NCBI GenBank assembly: GCA_018896315.1
Contig: JAHIMV010000070.1
Location: forward strand, 1 to 10,234
Reading direction: 5' to 3'
DNA from: Patescibacteria group bacterium
GTDB lineage: Bacteria > Patescibacteriota > Patescibacteriia > UBA2591 > UBA6264
DNA: 10,234 bases
In this document: positions 1 through 5,288 of the stretch, one piece after another
How positions within the stretch are numbered: the stretch's first letter is position 1
Layout: every line of letters starts with the position of its first letter
Made by a program: the position numbers and the translations under genes
The notes under the pieces: model-generated
What the model was told of the DNA's origin: nothing
Databases searched by the model: none
What the model saw: only the letters and a program-made list of their open reading frames with translations

Positions 1-105
1 ATTATCTACATGATGTTAAAGTACCGTACTGAATATATTTATCACAAAGTAACAATTTAATCTTGGGGATAACTATTCTTTACATAGAATATCTGTCCCT
101 TATTA

Positions 106-134
106 GAAAATAAAACTATAGTTTAATTCTATAG
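106..134 (-). terminator. Weak candidate terminator after the split methyltransferase
   Basis: On the minus strand, ten bases after the stop codon at 144-146, two copies of CTATAG (129-134 and 116-121) can pair around a 7-nt AT loop and are followed at once by TTTTATTTT. The arrangement and position fit an intrinsic terminator. The stem is only 6 bp with two GC pairs, so its predicted stability is poor and chance occurrence in AT-rich DNA is possible. Confidence 0.25.
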
Positions 135-143
135 GTTGCCGCC

Positions 144-437
144 TTATTTTTTAATAACAAAATAATTATACATCCCTTCTAGATTTTCTTTTTTGCTTAT
201 AATTTTTGCTCTTATAAAAATCCATAATATTGGCGCAAGAAATACTAAAACGGGAAACAAAACTTTAGGTTTTATTCTTATTGGTTGTTGAATAAACTCA
301 TCAGGAAAATTATCAAAATTTTTTCTGAACAGTTCTAGAAACTCTTTATGGCTATAAGCTCTTGAAAATTTAGGATCTATTTCATCTAGATTCATCCCAA
401 AGTATAGTTTTATAAAATCATTATTTAAACAGTTCAT
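144..437 (-). CDS. C-terminal part of a SAM methyltransferase, frameshifted from 434-856, with membrane helix
   Basis: This 97-residue ORF has no complete domain of its own. Its first half (YFGMNLDEID, then FSRAYSHKEFLELF) resembles the segment that follows the catalytic core in class I SAM methyltransferases, where a loop leads into a Y-S-x-x-E-L helix. Residues about 59-77 (VLFPVLVFLAPILWIFIRA) form one strongly hydrophobic helix followed by lysines, so the product would be anchored in the membrane by its C-terminus. Its ATG overlaps the TGA of the upstream ORF as ATGA, which would permit translational coupling. The better explanation is that both ORFs are one gene: adding one base to the A9 run at 449-457 joins them in frame as a 237-residue protein. 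It could be a pseudogene remnant, an assembly error, or a product of slippage. Confidence 0.6.
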   Translation of the reverse strand: MNCLNNDFIKLYFGMNLDEIDPKFSRAYSHKEFLELFRKNFDNFPDEFIQQPIRIKPKVLFPVLVFLAPILWIFIRAKIISKKENLEGMYNYFVIKK

Positions 438-856
438 AAGTAAAAATCTTTTTTTTTAAGAATTCTCTTTATCTCACTAAACAACTTTTTATGATCTTTG
501 ATATAAAAAATAGTACCTAGACAGAGTATCACGTCAAACGAATTACTTTTGAAATTATTTTCTAAAAAATCTTTAGCGATAAACTCCACCCTTTTATCTT
601 TCACTAGTATTTTTTTTTCAGAATCTATAAAAGGATCAATACATATTATTTTTTTAGGATTTTGTTTTAAAAGCAAATCGTATCCTATTCCTACACTTCC
701 TCCGATATCCAACACATTTTTTCCTTTGATATATCTACTTGCAAACAAATAATTTTCAATAGATCTTTTTTTAGCAATACTGCTAATTAATGACTCCTGT
801 TTTTTGGGAGCCCTATCAATAATAATTTTTTTAGCAAGATTTTTTCTAATTTCCAT
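434..856 (-). CDS. Class I SAM-dependent methyltransferase, catalytic core, truncated by frameshift
   Basis: Residues 48-58 (VLDIGGSVGIG) are the glycine-rich SAM-binding motif I, D74 in IDP is the acidic residue at the end of strand 2, and FDVILCLGTIFYI (107-119) is the strand 4 region of the Methyltransf_11/25 type. The ORF stops at residue 140 just where strand 5 (normally K-x-G-G-x-hydrophobic) should begin. A run of nine A's in the coding strand encodes K134-K136 at that point. In the frame reached by one added base, translation would continue as RFLL and straight into the 97-residue downstream ORF. The start ATG overlaps the end of the C45 acyltransferase gene by 11 bp, so the two are co-transcribed. 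The substrate cannot be told from sequence. The methyltransferase fold is clear; whether the gene is broken is uncertain. Confidence 0.8.
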   Translation of the reverse strand: MEIRKNLAKKIIIDRAPKKQESLISSIAKKRSIENYLFASRYIKGKNVLDIGGSVGIGYDLLLKQNPKKIICIDPFIDSEKKILVKDKRVEFIAKDFLENNFKSNSFDVILCLGTIFYIKDHKKLFSEIKRILKKKDFYL

Positions 857-1949
857 TGTTTAGCTTTAATTTTACATATTCTCCTGTCAGAGAGACTGGT
901 TTTTTATTGCCATTAGATATTAAAATAATATTGTTTGTTAAATCAAAAACAAAACTCTGGTAGGTCCCTTCATTTGTTAATGATTTCCCCGTTCCTTTAT
1001 TTTCTAAACCATTACTATAGTCTTTTAATATGTTAATTAAATCTTTGTAAGTGATTTGATTATATTTATCTACCAGACAATTCATTGATTTTAGCCTAAT
1101 CTGGCTGGATTTGATAGGCCCGTTGTGAAATTTTTGCATTTCTTTGCTTTCAAAATGCGTTGTGCAGCATAATGGCCCATTACTCTCAATTAGATTTATT
1201 TTACTTGGATTAATCTCAAAGATAATACTTTTCTTTTCTTTTTCTGAAGTCAGGACTAAATTGAGTGATCTCATTGTAATATTATTTTTAATAAATAGTT
1301 CTCCGTCTTTTAAATTACTAATATTTTCTAGCAACATACGCATTAATAAATGGGTTGCAAGATTATTTTCCTTAGTGTCTTCTTTAACATAGAGTATTTG
1401 ATGAGAATTCACTGCAATCCCTTTGTCGTTAAAACCATTTAAAACGCCAATAAGCAGTGGAATTGACACATGTGTAAACCTTCTTTTTTTGGGAATTGAA
1501 ATATCTATGACTATAGATTTTGCATATTTTAATGCTGATTTTGTTAAAAAGGGCAATAAATCTGTATTTCTTCCTATAAGAACAGAATTCTTGTTGAAAA
1601 AAGAAATCGTGGAACAATGAAAACCATATCGCTTAAGCACATCAAAACAAAAATTAACGCAAAACAAATGATTATAAGATATACCCGTAGAATCAGCATA
1701 ACCTCTGATTTCCTCAAGATATTCTTTTGGAATTCTTATAAATTTATAATGTCTTTTTGTAATACTATAAATGATTGACAATATTATTTTTACAAATCTC
1801 TTTTTAAGAAATTTTATTATTGGATTTTTTGACTTTAATAAAAGAGTTCCATAAGCATAACCTGTGCTATAATAATTCTTCTCATTCAAACGAAGGTATT
1901 GTATTCCGTTGTTTATCTTAATATACGAGTTATTATATTTATACAACAT
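846..1949 (-). CDS. C45-family autoproteolytic acyltransferase/hydrolase (Ntn fold)
   Basis: The 367-residue protein looks full length for the peptidase C45 / acyl-CoA:6-aminopenicillanate acyltransferase-like family, which cleaves or forms amide bonds with acyl chains after self-cleavage exposes an N-terminal cysteine. Visible family features in order are: GYAYGTLL (30-37); the helix RGYADSTGISYNHLFCVNFCFDV (82-104), of the family's R-G-x-A-x-G-x-G pattern; the likely nucleophile C112 in FHCSTISF; GRNTD (126-130); and the IGVLNGFNDKGIAVN segment. The residue before the nucleophile is His, and self-processing is inferred rather than shown. A short hydrophobic stretch (52-63) is not a convincing signal peptide. 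A promoter lies directly upstream and the downstream methyltransferase overlaps by 11 bp. The physiological substrate is unknown; a role in lipid or peptide-amide metabolism is only inference. Confidence 0.78.
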   Translation of the reverse strand: MLYKYNNSYIKINNGIQYLRLNEKNYYSTGYAYGTLLLKSKNPIIKFLKKRFVKIILSIIYSITKRHYKFIRIPKEYLEEIRGYADSTGISYNHLFCVNFCFDVLKRYGFHCSTISFFNKNSVLIGRNTDLLPFLTKSALKYAKSIVIDISIPKKRRFTHVSIPLLIGVLNGFNDKGIAVNSHQILYVKEDTKENNLATHLLMRMLLENISNLKDGELFIKNNITMRSLNLVLTSEKEKKSIIFEINPSKINLIESNGPLCCTTHFESKEMQKFHNGPIKSSQIRLKSMNCLVDKYNQITYKDLINILKDYSNGLENKGTGKSLTNEGTYQSFVFDLTNNIILISNGNKKPVSLTGEYVKLKLNNGN

Positions 1950-1960
1950 ACTATAAAATT

Positions 1961-1989
1961 ATCATAAGTTACTACAATTGGGACGACAA
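1961..1989 (-). promoter_or_regulatory. Sigma-70-type promoter of the C45/methyltransferase operon
   Basis: On the minus strand, TTGTCG (1989-1984, 4 of 6 consensus) and TATGAT (1966-1961, 5 of 6) are separated by exactly 17 nt. A start about seven bases after the -10 box would fall only some five nt before the ATG at 1949, so the mRNA would be nearly leaderless, consistent with the lack of any Shine-Dalgarno sequence. The -35 box and spacer overlap an imperfect direct repeat (ACAAYTGGGAC). Confidence 0.5.
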
Positions 1990-2001
1990 TACAACTGGGA
2001 C
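1974..2001. repeat. Direct repeat ACAAYTGGGAC, two copies 17 bp apart
   Basis: ACAATTGGGAC at 1974-1984 and ACAACTGGGAC at 1991-2001 differ at one base and are offset by 17 bp, nearly two helical turns. The first copy lies in the predicted promoter spacer of the C45 operon. They may be binding sites for a regulator or a decayed tandem repeat. Confidence 0.4.
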
Positions 2002-2013
2002 AGTCCCCTGTCC
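1998..2013. repeat. GC-rich hairpin GGACAG-TCCC-CTGTCC
   Basis: A perfect 6-bp stem (1998-2003 with 2008-2013) encloses a 4-nt loop in otherwise AT-rich DNA, followed by tandem GTCC units (2010-2020). It lies between the stop of the 40-residue ORF and the C45 promoter. There is no T-run on either side, so it is not a standard terminator. It looks like a REP-type palindrome. Confidence 0.45.
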
Positions 2014-2018
2014 GTCCG

Positions 2019-2141
2019 TCAAGAAAGAAGTATTGCTCCTATAAACATCAAAATAATCGCTAATGATTTTAGCAGCAAAGTTGATTTTCCAATTTCTTCT
2101 TTTAAAATTCTTGGGTAAAATATACTTAAAATCCATTCCAT
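2019..2141 (-). CDS. Predicted 40-residue single-helix membrane protein
   Basis: An ATG at 2141 opens 40 codons ending in TGA at 2019-2021. The product starts MEWILSIFYPRILKEE, has a charged middle, and ends in the hydrophobic stretch TLLLKSLAIILMFIGAILLS (21-40), which would span a membrane with the C-terminus at the far face. The order of aromatic/hydrophobic start, charged linker and helix looks protein-like rather than random. It fills part of the 380-bp gap between the C45 gene and tsaE. No Shine-Dalgarno is seen, but neither do its neighbours have one. I do not recognise the family, and chance occurrence of an ORF of this length in AT-rich DNA is possible. Confidence 0.45.
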   Translation of the reverse strand: MEWILSIFYPRILKEEIGKSTLLLKSLAIILMFIGAILLS

Positions 2142-2202
2142 AATATAGCGATTATTTTATAAAGTTAATAAAGTTTGCTATAAGATACATTCAGTACGCG
2201 CG

Positions 2203-2217
2203 AAGTGAATTTCACTT
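2203..2217. repeat. Short palindrome AAGTGA-ATT-TCACTT
   Basis: A perfect 6-bp inverted repeat with a 3-nt loop sits in the divergent gap between the 40-residue ORF and tsaE, preceded by GCGCG. The GAAGTG-type arm with a 3-nt loop resembles the palindromes seen in tsaE and near dnaA, so it may be a decayed member of the same repeat class. It has no T-run. Confidence 0.4.
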
Positions 2218-2239
2218 AACTCATTTCTATCTGAATTGA

Positions 2240-2266
2240 ATACAATATTTCAACTGAATATTGTAT
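2240..2266. promoter_or_regulatory. Inverted repeat overlapping the tsaE -35 box, possible operator
   Basis: ATACAATATT (2240-2249) and AATATTGTAT (2257-2266) form a perfect 10-bp inverted repeat with a 7-nt centre. The right arm includes the predicted -35 hexamer of the tsaE-valS promoter. A dyad of this size placed on the -35 box is typical of a repressor operator, but AT-rich sequence raises the chance of coincidence and no regulator gene is visible nearby. Confidence 0.4.
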
Positions 2267-2289
2267 ATTGCACGAATATAACATATAAT
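2261..2289 (+). promoter_or_regulatory. Candidate promoter of tsaE-valS
   Basis: TATAAT at 2284-2289 is a perfect -10 box, and TTGTAT at 2261-2266 (3 of 6 consensus) stands 17 nt upstream. A start near 2296 gives a leader of about 34 nt before the ATG at 2330. The -35 match is modest, so confidence rests mostly on the -10 and spacing. Confidence 0.45.
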
Positions 2290-2329
2290 AATTACATTAT
2301 ATAACAATTTTTAGAAAAAGCAAAAAAAT

Positions 2330-2881
2330 ATGAAAATAACCACTCAATCAGAAAAACAAACCCTTAATTTGGGCAAAAAAATTGCTAAACAACTCAAAGG
2401 AGGTGAAGTAATCGGTTTAATCGGCGAATTAGGCGCGGGGAAAACTGTTTTTATTAAGGGTTTGGCCCAGGGCCTGAATATTAAGAAAACAATTACCAGC
2501 CCTACTTTTGTTTTAATGAAAGTTTACCCTGTTAAATCCTGCGAAGCAGGTTCGCCTACGGCGAAATTTAACAGGGTAAATCCAATCAACAATCTCCGCC
2601 AGAGGCGGATCTGCCTTGGACGGAAACAATCAACAATCAACAATTTTATTCATGTTGATGCTTATCGCTTAAAATCTGCCCAAGATCTAATTGACATTGG
2701 CATTAAAGACTATTTAAGTAAAAAAACTGCTGTTACAGTAATTGAGTGGGCTGATCAAGTAAAAAATATTTTGCCAAAAAATAGAATTCTTGTTAAAATA
2801 AAAATGGGCCGAAATCCAAATCAAAGAATTTTTGAAATAAATAATCAATATGGGAAAAGCGTACGAGTCCAAAGAACATGA
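2330..2881 (+). CDS. tsaE: tRNA threonylcarbamoyladenosine synthesis ATPase TsaE, with internal repeat insertion
   Basis: TsaE is the P-loop ATPase that works with TsaD and TsaB to make t6A37 in tRNAs reading ANN codons. Present are Walker A GELGAGKT (32-39), the switch motif SPTF (57-60), HVDAYRL (108-114) and VIEW (137-140). The protein has 183 residues against about 140-155 for typical TsaE. The surplus lies between SPTF and HVDAYR, which are 47 residues apart here instead of roughly 15-20. Residues about 65-104 are encoded by palindromic DNA (2523-2643) and include an Arg/Cys-rich stretch (LRQRRICLGRKQ) unlike the family. All catalytic motifs survive and the frame is open, so the protein may still work with an exposed extra loop. 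No Shine-Dalgarno precedes the ATG. The last 32 bp overlap valS. Confidence 0.93.
   Translation: MKITTQSEKQTLNLGKKIAKQLKGGEVIGLIGELGAGKTVFIKGLAQGLNIKKTITSPTFVLMKVYPVKSCEAGSPTAKFNRVNPINNLRQRRICLGRKQSTINNFIHVDAYRLKSAQDLIDIGIKDYLSKKTAVTVIEWADQVKNILPKNRILVKIKMGRNPNQRIFEINNQYGKSVRVQRT
2523..2580. repeat. 58-nt cloverleaf-like palindromic element inside tsaE
   Basis: A perfect 15-bp inverted repeat (2523-2537 with 2566-2580; left arm TTTACCCTGTTAAAT) encloses two perfect hairpins placed back to back: CCTGC-GAA-GCAGG (2538-2550) and TTCGCC-TAC-GGCGAA (2551-2565). Every base except the two 3-nt loops can pair, leaving a three-way junction with no unpaired bases. It is translated in frame as residues 65-84 of TsaE. 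The core GAAGCAGGTTCGCCTACG (2543-2560) matches the spacer next to dnaA (8412-8429) at 15 of 18 positions. Confidence 0.92.
2583..2644. repeat. GC hairpin element flanked by CAATCAA heptamer repeats, inside tsaE
   Basis: A 30-bp GC-rich segment (2595-2624) containing the perfect hairpin TCCGCC-AGA-GGCGGA (2595-2609), and ending in a degenerate second copy of the arm (GGACGGA), is bracketed by identical 12-bp direct repeats CAATCAACAATC (2583-2594 and 2627-2638). The right copy continues as tandem heptamers CAATCAA. The direct repeats may be a target duplication or a pre-existing heptamer array that the hairpin entered. It is translated as TsaE residues 84-104. Confidence 0.8.
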
Positions 2882-5288
2882 AGCGGAAATATATCGACTC
2901 TGGGAAAAGAGTGGATTTTTTAATCCTGATAAACTACCTGGTAAACCAAAAAAAACATACTCTATTTCTATCCCTCCACCAAATGTTACTGGCTCTCTTC
3001 ACCTTGGCCATGCTTTAAATAATACGATTCAGGATATTTTGACCAGATTTTATCGTATGAAAGGAAGGAAAACGCTTTGGTTACCTGGAACCGACCATGC
3101 TGGCATTGCGACGCAAAACGTTGTTGAAAAAGAATTAGCCAAACAAGGGTTAACTCGTCACCAATTAGGTAGAGAAAAATTCACTGAAAAGGCTTGGCAA
3201 TGGAAAGCAAAATATGGTGATTTAATATTAGAACAATTAAAAAAACTTGGTTGTTCTTGTGATTGGTCAAGAACTCGCTTTACTTTAGACAAAAATTATA
3301 CAGAAGCAGTTTTAACTGCTTTTATTAATTATCATAAAAAGGGATATATTTATCGCGGACCAAGAATTGTTAATTGGTGTCTGCGCTGTACCACAGCCAT
3401 TTCTGATATTGAAATAAAATATCAAGAAAAAAAGGGCAAACTCTGGTATTTAAAATATCCCATAAAAGGCGACACCAATTACGAATTACACACGAATGAC
3501 GCAAATCATTTTATTGTAGTGGCAACTACGCGACCCGAGACAATGCTGGGCGATACGGCAGTAGCGGTAAATCCTAAAGATAAAAGATATAAAAATTTAA
3601 TAGGGCAAAAATTAATTCTCCCTATTGTAAATCGTGAAATACCTATAGTTTCTCATCGCTTAGTCGATGTAGAATTTGGTACAGGAGCAGTAAAAATTAC
3701 TCCAGCTCATGATAAAACTGACTGGCAAATTGGTAAAGAAAATAATTTAGAAGTGATAAACGTTATTGGACCAGAGGGTAAAATGACCAAGGAGGCAGGG
3801 AAATATGCTGGCCTACCCGTTTTAGAAGCAAGAAAAAAAATTGTTAAAGAATTGGAAAAATTAAATCTTTTAGAAAAAGTTGAAGATTATCAACATCAAA
3901 TCTCTCTTTGTGATCGCTGTGGCACACCAATTGAACCTCAAATTTCTACTCAATGGTTTGTGTCTATGAAAAAACTGGCTAAACCGGCTATTAAAGTTGT
4001 AAAAAAATCAAAAATAAAAATTTCACCTGAACGTTATAAGAAAATATATTTAGATTGGTTAGATAATATTGAAGATTGGTGTATTTCTAGGCAACTTTGG
4101 TGGGGACATCGATTGCCGGTTTGGTTTTGTCAAAAAGAAAAAGATAAATATATTGTCTCTGTAAATCAGCCTAAAAAATGTCCTTATTGCAATAAATGTA
4201 AAATGAAACAGTCTGAAGACGTACTTGATACTTGGTTTTCTTCAGCTCTTTGGCCTTTTGCCACTCTGGGTTGGCCTAAAAAAACCAAAGACTTAAAAGA
4301 ATTTTATCCTACTTCTTTACTTTCCACGGCCAGAGACATTCTTTATCTCTGGGTGGCTCGTATGGTTTTTTCCGGCTTAGAATTTTTAAAAAAAATACCG
4401 TTTGAACAAGTCTATATCCACTCCACTATTTTAACATTAGAAGGTCGGCGTATGAGCAAATCATTAGGAACTGGTATTGACCCATTAGAATTAATAAATA
4501 AATATGGAGCTGACGCAACTCGATTTGGTATAATTTATCAAACAAATCGCGACCAACAAGCGATTCGTTTTGATGAAAGAGCTATTGTCGCTGCTCGTAA
4601 TTTTATTAACAAACTTTGGAATATTAGTCGTTTTATTGCCATACAAATTGAAACCGAGCCAAAAATAAAAATTAAAAATATTAAAACACAAACTTTAGCT
4701 GATCATTGGATTATTTCAAGGGCTAATAACTTAATTACTTCAATAACAAAAAAAATTGAAAATTACGAATTTGGTGAAGCTAGTAAAGAAATTTATGAGT
4801 TTGTCTGGCATGATTTTGCTGATTGGTATTTAGAAATCTCAAAGTTCCAAATAGCTGATCCTGGATTAAAAAAAGAGACTATTCGTAATTTAAAACTCAT
4901 TCTTTGTCTTTGTCTAAGACTACTTCATCCCTTTATTCCTTTTGTTACAGAACAAATTTACCAACAACTTAATACCTGCACTAACTCTTCAGATTTATTA
5001 ATGATCGCCTCCTGGCCGAAAATAAAAAAGAATTTTATCAATCTAAAAAAGGAAAAAGAATTTGCCAGTGTAAAAGAGATGGTGATGAAAATCAGGAACT
5101 GGAAAATTGAGCAAAAAATTTCCCCAAAGGAAATAGTTGACTATAAAATCAAAACAGAAAATAAGAACCTTCTTCGCTATGCTCATCAGAACCTTGTTGT
5201 TCGCTCTGCTCACAATAAAAAAATCCTAGCTCAAAACGAGCTTAAGGATTTGATTGAAAAATTAGGAAAAGTAAAACTAACCTTATAA
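2850..5288 (+). CDS. valS: Valyl-tRNA synthetase (class I)
   Basis: The enzyme charges tRNA-Val in the cytosol and edits mischarged threonine. Seen in order are PPPNVTGSLHLGH with the HIGH-type motif HLGH (51-54), the editing-domain signature ATTRPETMLGDTAVAV (225-240), cysteine pairs CLRC (177-180), CDRC (354-357) and CPYC/CNKC (444-450), the strand/loop motif DVLDTWFSSALWP (457-469), the KMSKS-type loop RMSKS (534-538) and the helical anticodon-binding domain (about 617-730). At 812 residues it is shorter than the usual 860-950. The C-terminal coiled-coil tRNA arm seems to be missing or greatly reduced. The ATG at 2850 fits the family N-terminus (MGKAYESKEHEAEIYRLWEKSG is typical), making a 32-bp overlap with tsaE. 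The 3' end overlaps the convergent gene by 6 bp and holds that gene's terminator. Confidence 0.97.
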   Translation: MGKAYESKEHEAEIYRLWEKSGFFNPDKLPGKPKKTYSISIPPPNVTGSLHLGHALNNTIQDILTRFYRMKGRKTLWLPGTDHAGIATQNVVEKELAKQGLTRHQLGREKFTEKAWQWKAKYGDLILEQLKKLGCSCDWSRTRFTLDKNYTEAVLTAFINYHKKGYIYRGPRIVNWCLRCTTAISDIEIKYQEKKGKLWYLKYPIKGDTNYELHTNDANHFIVVATTRPETMLGDTAVAVNPKDKRYKNLIGQKLILPIVNREIPIVSHRLVDVEFGTGAVKITPAHDKTDWQIGKENNLEVINVIGPEGKMTKEAGKYAGLPVLEARKKIVKELEKLNLLEKVEDYQHQISLCDRCGTPIEPQISTQWFVSMKKLAKPAIKVVKKSKIKISPERYKKIYLDWLDNIEDWCISRQLWWGHRLPVWFCQKEKDKYIVSVNQPKKCPYCNKCKMKQSEDVLDTWFSSALWPFATLGWPKKTKDLKEFYPTSLLSTARDILYLWVARMVFSGLEFLKKIPFEQVYIHSTILTLEGRRMSKSLGTGIDPLELINKYGADATRFGIIYQTNRDQQAIRFDERAIVAARNFINKLWNISRFIAIQIETEPKIKIKNIKTQTLADHWIISRANNLITSITKKIENYEFGEASKEIYEFVWHDFADWYLEISKFQIADPGLKKETIRNLKLILCLCLRLLHPFIPFVTEQIYQQLNTCTNSSDLLMIASWPKIKKNFINLKKEKEFASVKEMVMKIRNWKIEQKISPKEIVDYKIKTENKNLLRYAHQNLVVRSAHNKKILAQNELKDLIEKLGKVKLTL
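5217..5251 (-). terminator. Intrinsic terminator of the minus-strand pilB unit, inside valS coding sequence
   Basis: Read on the minus strand, AAATCCT (5251-5245), a 2-nt bulge, AGCTC, loop GTTTT, GAGCT and AGGATTT (5227-5221) form a stem of 12 bp followed by a run of T's (5223-5217, partly shared with the stem). The hairpin starts about 32 nt after the stop codon at 5283. There is no T-run on the plus side, so it works only for the minus strand. It is also coding sequence for the last residues of ValRS. Confidence 0.7.

Noticed and set aside
65..73. Second DnaA box (minus strand TTATCCCCA)
   Set aside because: It has one mismatch, is isolated, and lies 10 kb from dnaA, so it is likely chance.
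549..752. Plus-strand ORF antisense to the methyltransferase
   Set aside because: It is the complement of a recognisable SAM-binding domain and shows no domain of its own.
1144..1620. Plus- and minus-strand ORFs of 62-82 codons inside the C45 gene
   Set aside because: They lie within a full-length recognised gene in other frames and have low-complexity translations.
2523..2580. tRNA gene suggested by the cloverleaf shape
   Set aside because: There are only two arms plus an outer stem, loops are 3 nt, and there is no anticodon loop or conserved T-loop sequence.
2583..2644. CRISPR-like array from the CAATCAA repeats
   Set aside because: The units are 7 bp and mostly tandem without unique spacers, and no cas genes are near.
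2330..2881. tsaE as a pseudogene because of the insertion
   Set aside because: The frame is open from start to stop and the Walker A, switch, HxDxYR and IEW motifs are all intact.
4491..4691. Minus-strand ORF within valS
   Set aside because: It is a shadow of the ValRS catalytic and anticodon-binding region; the translation has no family features.
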